From assembly GCA_017396145.1 (NCBI GenBank), contig JAFQMS010000040.1, positions 1-64,000 of the forward strand: DNA of 64,000 bases, given 5' to 3'. The notes under the pieces are model-generated. The model was not told the origin of the DNA. It made no database searches and saw only the letters and a program-made list of their open reading frames with translations. The translations under genes and the position numbers were made by a program. Shown piece by piece: positions 9,218-16,584 of the stretch (position 1 is its first letter; every line of letters starts with the position of its first letter). The stretch is from Lachnospiraceae bacterium (lineage in GTDB: Bacteria; Bacillota; Clostridia; Lachnospirales; Lachnospiraceae).

Positions 9218-9247
9218 TGACTGTTCACAAAATAATGCAGTATTATA

Positions 9248-9451
9248 CTACTGATTTAAACCATATCTACGGTTAAACTTATCTATAGCACCACGAGCTG
9301 TAGTTGCTTTCTGCTGTCCTGTATAGAAAGGATGGCACTTTGAGCAAATTTCAACGTGGATAGAATCTTTAGTTGAACCTGTAGTAAAAGTATTACCGCA
9401 GTTACAAACAACCTCTACCTGATTGTACTTTGGATGTATTCCTTCTCTCAT
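9248..9451 (-). CDS. rpmE: 50S ribosomal protein L31 (zinc-binding form)
   Basis: A 67-residue protein beginning [19 protein letters not shown], with CNCG and CSKC zinc ligands and the conserved HPFYTGQQK segment. These four Cys mark the zinc-requiring type rather than the Cys-free RpmE2 type. The start at 9451 is fixed by GAGGTGAAAAAG directly upstream; a longer frame exists but lacks a ribosome site. L31 sits at the subunit bridge of the ribosome. It has its own promoter between rho and this gene and a stem-loop behind it. Confidence 0.97.
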   Translation of the reverse strand: MREGIHPKYNQVEVVCNCGNTFTTGSTKDSIHVEICSKCHPFYTGQQKATTARGAIDKFNRRYGLNQ

Positions 9452-9514
9452 CTTTTTCACCTCTTCGCTATATTTGTTGATACCAACCAACATCTGCTTT
9501 TCGCAGTCTTTGAA

Positions 9515-9543
9515 ATTATATCATAGCATTTTACTAAATGCAA
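9515..9543 (-). promoter_or_regulatory. Sigma-A promoter of rpmE
   Basis: On the minus strand TTGCAT, a 17-base spacer and TATAAT. It lies just after the rho stop codon and about 65 bases before the rpmE start. Confidence 0.75.
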
Positions 9544-9551
9544 CAATATTT

Positions 9552-10943
9552 TTATACTAATCTTGTTTTTTTGATAGTTGCTATAAACTCCTGATTATTC
9601 TTTGTACGCTTGAAGATGTTAATTATCTGTTCAAGTGCCTCTTCAGACTTCATTCCACTTAATGCTCTTCTCATAATAAGTGAAGCTTCTGCTTCTTCCG
9701 GTGTAAATAACAAATCATCTCTTCTTGTACTTGACTTTGCCATATTAATTGCAGGGAATATCTTCTTTTCTGAAAGGTTTCTGTCAAGAACTAATTCCAT
9801 GTTACCGGTTCCCTTAAACTCTTCAAATACAACATCATCCATTCTGCTTCCCGTATCAATAAGTGCAGTTGACAGTATTGTAAGACTTCCCCCTTCTCTC
9901 ATATTTCTTGCTGCACCAAAGAATTTCTTTGGCATATGAAGAGCTGCTGGGTCAAGACCACCTGAAAGAGTTCTACCACTTGGAGACACTGTAAGGTTAT
10001 AAGCTCTGGCAAGTCTTGTGATACTGTCTAATAATACAACAACATCCTGCTTATGTTCTACTAACCTTTTTGCTCTTTCAATAACCATCTCTGATACTCT
10101 TCTATGATTATCCGGTTGCTCATCAAATGTTGAGTATATAACTTCAACCTGTTCTCCCTGAATAGATTCCTTAATATCTGTTACTTCTTCCGGACGCTCA
10201 TCTATAAGGAGAATTATTAACTTCATCTCTGGATTATTCTTTGTAATTGCTTTTGCTATCTGTTTTAAAAGGGTTGTTTTACCCGTCTTTGGCTGAGATA
10301 CTATCATACCTCTTTGGCCCTTTCCTATAGGTGCCACAAGGTCAACCATTCTCATTGCCACACATTTTTCATCACTTTCAAGTCTGATTCTTTCATCTGG
10401 AAATATTGGTGTTAATTCTTCAAACTTTGGTCTCTTAACCGACTCTGAGACAGGCAAATCATTCACCGTTTTTATGTATAAAAGTGCACTGAACTTTTCA
10501 GTTGGCATCTTTACCTTAGTATTTCCACATATTATATCCCCTGTCTTGAGATTAAATCTTTTTATCTGTTGTGGCGAGACATACACATCATCTGTTCCCG
10601 GAAGGAAATTATCGCATCTTATAAATCCATATCCTTCCGTCAACACTTCTAGTATGCCAATCTTAGTTTCTCCACTATCTAAATTAGGGTCCTTTACCTG
10701 TTCTAAATTCTTATCTTCTCTATTAACAGTATTCTTAGGTTGTTCCTTATTTCTATCCTTGTTACTATCTTTTGTAGTGTCCTTATTCACACTGCTTTTT
10801 CGCAATTCGTTCATTTTATTCTCTACATTAGTTAATAGTTCAACAAGTTCTCCTTTTTTCATTGCGGAAACGCCCTTTATTCCATATTCTTTAGCAAGTT
10901 CCTTTAACTGAGTTATAGGCATTCCTTCAAATTTATTCTCCAT
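9552..10943 (-). CDS. rho: Transcription termination factor Rho
   Basis: Rho is the hexameric RNA helicase that ends transcription at Rho-dependent sites. Domains in order: Rho_N helical domain (residues 1-45), a Lys/Asn/Asp-rich polar insertion (about 48-92), the cold-shock RNA-binding domain (GYGFIR at 104-109), then the RecA-type ATPase with Walker A SQPKTGKTT (216-224) and the conserved LIDERPEEVTD and DSITRLARAYN segments. Length 463 is longer than Rho proteins without an insertion. AGGAGGAATA precedes the ATG, directly behind a strong leader hairpin (10958-10995) that may serve autoregulation. Confidence 0.97.
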   Translation of the reverse strand: MENKFEGMPITQLKELAKEYGIKGVSAMKKGELVELLTNVENKMNELRKSSVNKDTTKDSNKDRNKEQPKNTVNREDKNLEQVKDPNLDSGETKIGILEVLTEGYGFIRCDNFLPGTDDVYVSPQQIKRFNLKTGDIICGNTKVKMPTEKFSALLYIKTVNDLPVSESVKRPKFEELTPIFPDERIRLESDEKCVAMRMVDLVAPIGKGQRGMIVSQPKTGKTTLLKQIAKAITKNNPEMKLIILLIDERPEEVTDIKESIQGEQVEVIYSTFDEQPDNHRRVSEMVIERAKRLVEHKQDVVVLLDSITRLARAYNLTVSPSGRTLSGGLDPAALHMPKKFFGAARNMREGGSLTILSTALIDTGSRMDDVVFEEFKGTGNMELVLDRNLSEKKIFPAINMAKSSTRRDDLLFTPEEAEASLIMRRALSGMKSEEALEQIINIFKRTKNNQEFIATIKKTRLV

Positions 10944-10957
10944 TATTCCTCCTATCT

Positions 10958-10995
10958 ACGCGTGCGCATCCTTTATAGTTTTGCCGCGCACACGT
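10958..10995 (-). promoter_or_regulatory. Leader hairpin next to the rho ribosome-binding site
   Basis: In minus-strand RNA, ACGUGUGCGC and GCGCACGCGU pair over an 18-base loop, 10 base pairs including one G-U. The same position is a C-A mismatch on the plus strand, so the structure is better formed in rho mRNA. The stem ends 5 bases before AGGAGG. No U run follows, so it does not look like an intrinsic terminator of the upstream gene. Confidence 0.6.
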
Positions 10996-11023
10996 GGAAA
11001 CAAAACTATTCTAATCTAAACTA

Positions 11024-11482
11024 TTATTTTTGTTCCAATAACACTTTTAAAAGTACTTCTTTATATACACTAAACAATGCTACATCCACGAAACAACACC
11101 TGTTATTCATATACTCCACCAGTTTGCAAACAAAACAAAAACTAGTTCCCAGGATTCCTGCTATTAACAATGAAGTTTGAATATCAACAGTACAAAGCAC
11201 CAGTAGACTTAAAATATATGCAAAGACTACTACTGCAAAGAATCTTGTAATACCAAAGGCCATTGCCACGGCGCTATCCATTCTTTCTTTCATCGTGATT
11301 AGTGATTGTTTGTCTTTTCTTATCACTATATCATACATATCTTTATAAACTTCTTGCTTTTGGGGTTGGGATAATTCATCAGCATGACTTCCATAGATAA
11401 TCTCCCTGTACTGGAAGAAATATTTTAAATAATTATCAATGCCAAATTCTTTTTGCATTAATTTTCTAAAAACATTAGACAT
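11024..11482 (-). CDS. Small membrane protein of unknown function
   Basis: A 152-residue protein starting MSNVFRKLMQKEFGIDNY with AGGAG upstream. The first ~75 residues are soluble, charged and helical; two membrane helices follow (about residues 78-100 and 103-122), then a short Cys-containing end. I do not recognise the family. It has its own promoter, divergent from upp, and lies 80 bases before rho, so rho may also be read from this promoter. No catalytic motif is visible. Confidence 0.65.
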   Translation of the reverse strand: MSNVFRKLMQKEFGIDNYLKYFFQYREIIYGSHADELSQPQKQEVYKDMYDIVIRKDKQSLITMKERMDSAVAMAFGITRFFAVVVFAYILSLLVLCTVDIQTSLLIAGILGTSFCFVCKLVEYMNNRCCFVDVALFSVYKEVLLKVLLEQK

Positions 11483-11570
11483 TACTACTCCTATGAACGG
11501 TTATACCGAAAACGATTTATTACGAAATGCTCTTCGTTATTAGATAATAGTACTTCTATCAGATAGAATA

Positions 11571-11598
11571 ATTTTAGCAAAACAAGGTAAAAAGTCAA
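11571..11598 (-). promoter_or_regulatory. Sigma-A promoter for the small membrane protein (and possibly rho)
   Basis: On the minus strand TTGACT, a 16-base spacer, then TAAAAT. It is back to back with the upp promoter, with only 8 bases between the two -35 boxes. Confidence 0.7.
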
Positions 11599-11606
11599 TA
11601 TAATTT

Positions 11607-11635
11607 TTGACTATTATTTGATAATTTGATATACT
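11607..11635 (+). promoter_or_regulatory. Sigma-A promoter of upp
   Basis: TTGACT, a 17-base spacer and TATACT on the plus strand. The start of transcription should fall near 11642, about 80 bases before the upp ATG. Confidence 0.8.
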
Positions 11636-11721
11636 ATTTTAGGATAAGACACATTTCTAATCTATATAATATACAATATATGAAATATTATAAGCAATAT
11701 TGTTGCAGAAAGAGGTACAAT

Positions 11722-12351
11722 ATGAGTAATGTTTTCATCGCTGACCATCCATTAATCCAACACAAAATTGGTATTATGAGAGTCAAAACAACTACAACAA
11801 AAGAGTTTCGTGACTTAGTTGCAGAAGTTGCCATGCTTCTTTGCTATGAAGCCACCAGAGACCTTCCCCTAACTGACAAAGAGATTGAAACACCTATAAC
11901 CAAGACTGTTGTCAAGGAAATCGAAGGCAAAAAGTTATGTATTGTTCCTATACTTCGTGCCGGACTTCATATGGCAAATGGTATTCTTAATCTCATCCCA
12001 AGTGCAAAGGTTGGACATATTGGTTTATATCGTAATGAAGAAACATTAGAGCCTGTTGAATACTTCTGTAAACTACCTACCGATGCTTCTGAAAGAGAGA
12101 TATACGTTGTTGACCCAATGCTTGCAACGGGCGGTTCTGCTATTGCGGCAATACAACTCCTTAAAGATAGAGGCATTAAAAAGATTCATTTCTTATGTTT
12201 AATTGCTGCACCTGAAGGTGTCAAAAAACTTACAGAGGCTCATCCAGATGTGAATATATACATCGGTTGCCTTGATGAGTGTCTTAACGAAAATGGTTAT
12301 ATTGTTCCTGGGCTTGGGGATGCCGGGGATAGAATATACGGAACAAAATAG
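11722..12351 (+). CDS. upp: Uracil phosphoribosyltransferase
   Basis: Upp salvages uracil by joining it to PRPP to give UMP. The PRPP loop reads [12 protein letters not shown], and the uracil-site residues near the C-terminus lie in [13 protein letters not shown], as in the family. The start at 11722 gives the usual 209 residues and has AGAGG before it; the longer frame from a TTG at 11626 begins inside the promoter and is rejected. It is monocistronic, with a strong promoter in front and a terminator behind. Confidence 0.97.
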   Translation: MSNVFIADHPLIQHKIGIMRVKTTTTKEFRDLVAEVAMLLCYEATRDLPLTDKEIETPITKTVVKEIEGKKLCIVPILRAGLHMANGILNLIPSAKVGHIGLYRNEETLEPVEYFCKLPTDASEREIYVVDPMLATGGSAIAAIQLLKDRGIKKIHFLCLIAAPEGVKKLTEAHPDVNIYIGCLDECLNENGYIVPGLGDAGDRIYGTK

Positions 12352-12378
12352 AATTCTATAGTTTTAAATATATACAAC

Positions 12379-12416
12379 GAAGGAGACAGCATCAAATCAC
12401 TGTCTCCTTCTTTTAT
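12379..12416 (+). terminator. Intrinsic terminator of upp
   Basis: GAAGGAGACAG and CTGTCTCCTTC form a perfect 11-bp stem over a 10-base loop, followed by TTTTAT. The A-rich stretch on the other side makes weak use in the opposite direction possible. Confidence 0.9.
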
Positions 12417-12445
12417 AATCTAATCTTATCTTTATACCTTAAAAC

Positions 12446-12595
12446 TTATTTCAACTCTTCCAATAGTTTAGGATTTACCTCTCCATCAACATATAACAAC
12501 TCCATCTCTTTTTCAGTCTCAAAGAAACCATATCGTCCTCTACCTGATTTATCATCACTTAGTTGGAATATCTTATCTAATTCCTCTCGTGTCAT
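12446..12595 (-). CDS. Very short hypothetical protein, possibly a gene fragment
   Basis: A 49-residue frame, MTREELDKIFQLSDDKSG to PKLLEELK, charged and soluble, is open on the minus strand after the RACE gene. There is no convincing ribosome site in front of this ATG; a longer version from 12667 overlaps the RACE stop and also lacks one. The bases between (12600-12660) are richer in TGCA words and resemble the short elements seen elsewhere in the window, so the original 5' end may have been replaced. No family recognised. Confidence 0.35.
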   Translation of the reverse strand: MTREELDKIFQLSDDKSGRGRYGFFETEKEMELLYVDGEVNPKLLEELK

Positions 12596-12659
12596 TCTAT
12601 AGTAACCAAGCTTGCATTTGCGGGTGCAACTAAGTGAGAAAATGGTATGTGGGTTCGCC

Positions 12660-14267
12660 TTAAACATTCATATTATCAATAAAAATATCCTTAAACATAT
12701 CTATATGCCCAAGTTCCACATGCCTAATATTCTTTGCACGTTCAATCATATCTTCTATAGTTTTGTCACTATCACCATAAATAATCTCCTTTGCTCCCCT
12801 TAACACCAAGTCTTTTGCAAATACATACTTACTTTCTTCTATTTTAGGAAGTAATTTAATATCCATAGCATTTGCTACATTAATTCCATTTCCAAATGCT
12901 CCTGTAAGTACTATCTCATCCACTTCTTCCAAACTAACATTTTCAGTATCAAGTAAAGTAAGTATTCCACTTAATACAGCTGATTTTGCTAACTGGATAT
13001 TTCTTACATCCGCCTGACTTACACACACTCTAGTATTCTCTTTAGACAGATAAAAGCATGGGCGTTCTTTATCAACGCCTTTTAAAGTAGTATCCTTTTC
13101 TTTAAATGTTCCAAAGAAGTCTACATCACCACATTTTCTTAATATGCTTAGTATATCTATCATTCCACTAGCACATATACTCTTTGCGCTAGACATACTT
13201 TCTTCATCTTCTCTTATAATCCCCGTTCCTTTTATCTCGTATTCCAATATGTTATCCTTGGCTAACTTTGCGCTACATACACTTCCATCTATATATTTAG
13301 AACCATATCTAAGTCCCATTCCTTCAAAGGCTGGACCTGCCGCTGCTGAGCACGCTGACACCTTATCCTTATTACATAGGATAATCTCTGCATTAGTTCC
13401 CATATCCACTATTAACTTTGTTTTATCTCTATTCTCAGATTTTTCCCTCTCGCTACCATACAGACAGCAAAGTGCATCTGAGCCAACATGCCCACCTATA
13501 AATGGGGGTACATATAGTTTCGCATCTTCTGATACACCATTAATGAACTCCTTAGCACTTAAGACTTCTCCGCCCATATATCCTGTTGAAAAAGGATATA
13601 CTCCAAGTCCTGTAACATCCTTTCCTAAAAACATATGAATCATAGTGGTGTTACCACATATTACTATCTTTTTAATGTTCTTTTTATTTATCGACTTATC
13701 TTCACTAGTAAGTCTGTTAATAAGGTTATTAACACAGCCTGTAACCATCTTTTGCATTTGACCCAATTTCTTTTCATTGTTAGCAAATGCTATTCGACCT
13801 ACAATCTCCATACCCATTATTTTCTGTGGGTTGGCTGTCTCTAACAGATTCTCTTCTTGGGTATCCATAGTTTTTGACAAATCATAGAGTCCACACACTA
13901 CATTAGTTGTTCCTATGTCTGCTATGATTCCATATCTACCATTATCACTTGCAAATGTTTTCGTTACTTCCTTCTCTTCTTCTAATACTTTTGCATTAAC
14001 TCTAAACACCTTGGTATCTTCCATCATCTTGAAGGAACAGGCAAGGCGCACTCCTGCCTCTATTTCTTCTTCTGTTAATACCTTTCTTTCTTTAATGGTT
14101 AGTGGACTTGTATTACCTTCATTTACTATAACCTTACATTTTCCACACACTCCATTTCCGCAGGGCTGTGTGGTTATCTCTATATTATTCTCCTTGGCAA
14201 TATCCATAAGTTTTGCCCCGGAAGTTACTTCTAATTCTATGTTATCTGGATATATTGTTAATTTCAT
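12660..14267 (-). CDS. RACE-type corrinoid activation protein (2Fe-2S ferredoxin plus ASKHA ATPase, DUF4445)
   Basis: The first ~95 residues form a plant-type ferredoxin with CGNGVCGKC and a later LACS cysteine for a [2Fe-2S] cluster. The rest is an ASKHA-type domain: ADIGTTNVV phosphate loop, NTTMIHMFLG, VDMGTNAEI and LTGAFGNGI. This order is that of reductive activators of corrinoid enzymes, which use ATP to return inactive Co(II) corrinoid to Co(I). The start at 14267 (MKLTIYPDN) is chosen because GGAG lies six bases upstream; the longer frame reads through a structured leader. No corrinoid methyltransferase lies beside it, but a metH without its own reactivation domain lies about 16 kb away. 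The partner is therefore inferred. Confidence 0.88.
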   Translation of the reverse strand: MKLTIYPDNIELEVTSGAKLMDIAKENNIEITTQPCGNGVCGKCKVIVNEGNTSPLTIKERKVLTEEEIEAGVRLACSFKMMEDTKVFRVNAKVLEEEKEVTKTFASDNGRYGIIADIGTTNVVCGLYDLSKTMDTQEENLLETANPQKIMGMEIVGRIAFANNEKKLGQMQKMVTGCVNNLINRLTSEDKSINKKNIKKIVICGNTTMIHMFLGKDVTGLGVYPFSTGYMGGEVLSAKEFINGVSEDAKLYVPPFIGGHVGSDALCCLYGSEREKSENRDKTKLIVDMGTNAEIILCNKDKVSACSAAAGPAFEGMGLRYGSKYIDGSVCSAKLAKDNILEYEIKGTGIIREDEESMSSAKSICASGMIDILSILRKCGDVDFFGTFKEKDTTLKGVDKERPCFYLSKENTRVCVSQADVRNIQLAKSAVLSGILTLLDTENVSLEEVDEIVLTGAFGNGINVANAMDIKLLPKIEESKYVFAKDLVLRGAKEIIYGDSDKTIEDMIERAKNIRHVELGHIDMFKDIFIDNMNV

Positions 14268-14315
14268 ATTCTTCTCCATTCTAGCACTCCGTGCTTCTTG
14301 CTCATAACCTTTGCC

Positions 14316-14366
14316 CAGCAATTGTCTGCACCTATGCAAGCAAACTTGCGGTGCAGCCGTTTGCTG
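14316..14366 (-). promoter_or_regulatory. Long imperfect hairpin in the leader of the RACE gene
   Basis: On the minus strand CAGCAA, CTGCACC and GCAAG pair in order with CTTGC, GGTGCAG and TTGCTG, about 18 pairs in a 51-base structure. It lies about 50 bases before the start codon and after the csp terminator. The sequence is clearly richer in G and C than its surroundings. Whether it regulates or is a repeat element is unclear. Confidence 0.5.
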
Positions 14367-14382
14367 CGCTTAATAAATAAAT

Positions 14383-14408
14383 TAAAAAAGGCTATCCTTG
14401 GATAGCCT
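14383..14408 (-). terminator. Intrinsic terminator after the cold-shock gene
   Basis: AGGCTATCC and GGATAGCCT form a 9-bp stem with a two-base loop, followed on the minus strand by TTTTTTAATTT. It lies 86 bases after the csp stop. Confidence 0.85.
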
Positions 14409-14494
14409 AAATCAACTTCGTTAATACAATATTGCTATTTCTTTAATAAACCCTAAAATTTATATGAGAAAAAGGCACACTGAAAACTGTTTGA

Positions 14495-14692
14495 TTATAA
14501 TTTTGTAACATTTGTAGCCTGTGGCCCTTTAGCACCATTGACAACTTCAAACTCTACAGCCTGACCGTCTTCAAGTGTCTTGTAGCCTTCCATGTTAAGT
14601 CCTGAGTAATGAACGAATACATCATTACCTTCTTCATCAGAGATGAATCCGAACCCTTTTTGGTTGTTAAACCACTTAACTGTACCTTTCAT
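14495..14692 (-). CDS. Cold-shock protein (CspA family)
   Basis: A 65-residue single cold-shock domain: [17 protein letters not shown] with RNP1 (KGFGFI) and RNP2 (DVFVHYSG), ending ATNVTKL. These small beta-barrels bind single-stranded RNA and DNA and loosen RNA structure. The start at 14692 has GGAGGACACAAA directly upstream; the ten extra codons of the longer frame are discarded. It has its own strong promoter and terminator, so it is expressed alone. Confidence 0.96.
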   Translation of the reverse strand: MKGTVKWFNNQKGFGFISDEEGNDVFVHYSGLNMEGYKTLEDGQAVEFEVVNGAKGPQATNVTKL

Positions 14693-14740
14693 TTTGTGTC
14701 CTCCAAAATATAAATTACGCATATTTACTTATGCTCCTAA

Positions 14741-14769
14741 ATAATACCACACTATACTAAATAAGTCAA
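14741..14769 (-). promoter_or_regulatory. Sigma-A promoter of the cold-shock gene
   Basis: TTGACT, 17-base spacer and TATTAT on the minus strand. The -35 box overlaps the stop codon of the ABC exporter gene, leaving about 45 bases of leader. Confidence 0.8.
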
Positions 14770-16496
14770 TTAGTATTATATAAAGTTGCGTATGCCCCCT
14801 TCTTTTCTATAAGTTCCTTATGGCTGCCTTGTTCTACAATTCCCTCTTCACCTAATACAACAATAGTATTCGCGTTTTTTATTGTAGACAATCTGTGAGC
14901 AATTACTATGGTTGTCCTGTTTTGTGCCAATCTTTCTAAAGCGTCCTTTACAATTCTTTCTGACTCATTATCTAGTGCCGAAGTAGCCTCGTCAAATATT
15001 AGTATTGACGGATTCTTTAAAAATACTCTGGCAATACTTAGGCGCTGTTTTTGTCCACCTGAGAGTTTCACCCCTCTTTGTCCGATATAAGTATTGTATC
15101 CGTCTGGAAGATTCATTATGAACTCATGAGCATTGGCACTTTTACACGCTTTTACCACTTCCTCATAAGTAGCATCCTCCCTACCATAACTTACATTTTC
15201 CAGAACAGTCCCTGCAAACAAGTACACATCCTGCGCCACTACTCCTATATTTCTTCTCAAGGATTTTAATGTATAATCTTTCACATTACTCCCATCTATG
15301 GTAATATTACCATTTGTGGGTTCGTAAAATCTTGGTATAAGATTACATAGGGTCGTCTTTCCAACTCCGGACATTCCTACTAATGCCATATATTCTCCCT
15401 CATTTATTTTTAGATTCACATCTTTAAACACTTCTTCTTTATCATCACTGTATTTAAAGGCAACATTATTAAAACATATTTCTCCCTTTAACACACCAGC
15501 ATCTACTGCCATGTCTGTATCCTTTATGTCAGGTTCCAATTCCATGATTTCCATAAATCGTTCAAAACCCGTAATACCATTTTGAAACTGTTCTGTGAAG
15601 TTTATCAGTTTTTTTATCGGGTCAATAAGATTATTAATATATAGTATAAATGTCAAGAAATCCGCAGTATCTATTATGTTTTTTGCTATAAATATGCCAC
15701 CAAAACAAAGCAATACTACATTAATTATACTCATAAACCAGTTTAGTCCGCTATGAAACATACCCATTCTGGTGTAACTGTCATTTTTTGTACTAAGCCA
15801 CTTGTTATTACCCTCCTGAAACTTTGCTATCTCGACTTTTTCATTAGCAAATGATGTAACAACTCTTATTCCTGACAGGTTATCCTCTATAGATGCATTT
15901 ACTCCGGCAATACTTGCCCTATTCTTTTTTGATGCATCATGCATTTTTGTTTTCATTTTCAGGGCAAAAACAAACATAAAAGGTAATACCGAAAACACAA
16001 TAAGGGTGAGCCATAGATTGATATTAATCAGTATTACAAATGCTCCTACGAATTTTATAACAGAAATCACAACATCTTCTGGTCCATGATGACACAACTC
16101 TGTTATATCAAACAAATCATTAGTCACTCTAGACATAAGCGCCCCTGTTTTTTGATTATCATAAAATGAAAATGGCATTTTCTGAAGATGGGTAAAGATG
16201 TCTTTTCTCATATCGTATTCCATCTTGGCACCCATCATATGTCCTTTATATGTCACAAAATAATTACATGCAAATTCCAGAAAGCTCAAAAAAACTATGG
16301 CTACACACAACTTGATAATTACCGTCATTGCTTTGCCTATCTCATAGTCAACCAAAACTACATTGGTTACATATCTGATTAATAGCGGATAAATCAATGT
16401 TATTACTGCCACCATAAAGGCACATAACATATCTGCTATAAATAGTTTTTTATATGGTTTATAATATGAAATTAAACGTTTAGTTCTACTACTCAA
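14766..16496 (-). CDS. ABC exporter, fused permease and ATPase (MsbA/MdlB type)
   Basis: The N-terminal ~310 residues hold six membrane helices, and the C-terminal domain carries Walker A GMSGVGKTT, signature LSGGQKQR and Walker B ILIFDEATSALD. This is a half-transporter that works as a dimer to export lipids, peptides or drugs; substrate is not readable. Translation appears to start at TTG (16496, MSSRTKRL) because no ATG lies nearby and AAGGAG is 10 bases upstream. There is no paired second half-transporter, so a homodimer is expected. The gene lies 88 bases after dnaE with a stem-loop between. Confidence 0.92.
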   Translation of the reverse strand: MSSRTKRLISYYKPYKKLFIADMLCAFMVAVITLIYPLLIRYVTNVVLVDYEIGKAMTVIIKLCVAIVFLSFLEFACNYFVTYKGHMMGAKMEYDMRKDIFTHLQKMPFSFYDNQKTGALMSRVTNDLFDITELCHHGPEDVVISVIKFVGAFVILININLWLTLIVFSVLPFMFVFALKMKTKMHDASKKNRASIAGVNASIEDNLSGIRVVTSFANEKVEIAKFQEGNNKWLSTKNDSYTRMGMFHSGLNWFMSIINVVLLCFGGIFIAKNIIDTADFLTFILYINNLIDPIKKLINFTEQFQNGITGFERFMEIMELEPDIKDTDMAVDAGVLKGEICFNNVAFKYSDDKEEVFKDVNLKINEGEYMALVGMSGVGKTTLCNLIPRFYEPTNGNITIDGSNVKDYTLKSLRRNIGVVAQDVYLFAGTVLENVSYGREDATYEEVVKACKSANAHEFIMNLPDGYNTYIGQRGVKLSGGQKQRLSIARVFLKNPSILIFDEATSALDNESERIVKDALERLAQNRTTIVIAHRLSTIKNANTIVVLGEEGIVEQGSHKELIEKKGAYATLYNTN

Positions 16497-16514
16497 CTCA
16501 AAAATTCTCCTTTT

Positions 16515-16540
16515 AAAAGCAGGCTTTTACACCTGCTTTT
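16515..16540 (-). terminator. Stem-loop after dnaE
   Basis: AAAAGCAGG and CCTGCTTTT form a 9-bp stem over 8 bases. On the minus strand the last Us are part of the stem, so it may only weaken transcription into the ABC exporter; the longer T run is on the plus side. Confidence 0.6.
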
Positions 16541-16584
16541 CATTTTTTATTTTTGCCAACAAACTAACCCTTATGTTCATCTGT

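Noticed and set aside
11626..11721. N-terminal extension of upp
   Set aside because: It starts with TTG inside the -10/spacer region of the upp promoter, while the ATG at 11722 has AGAGG and gives the normal family length.
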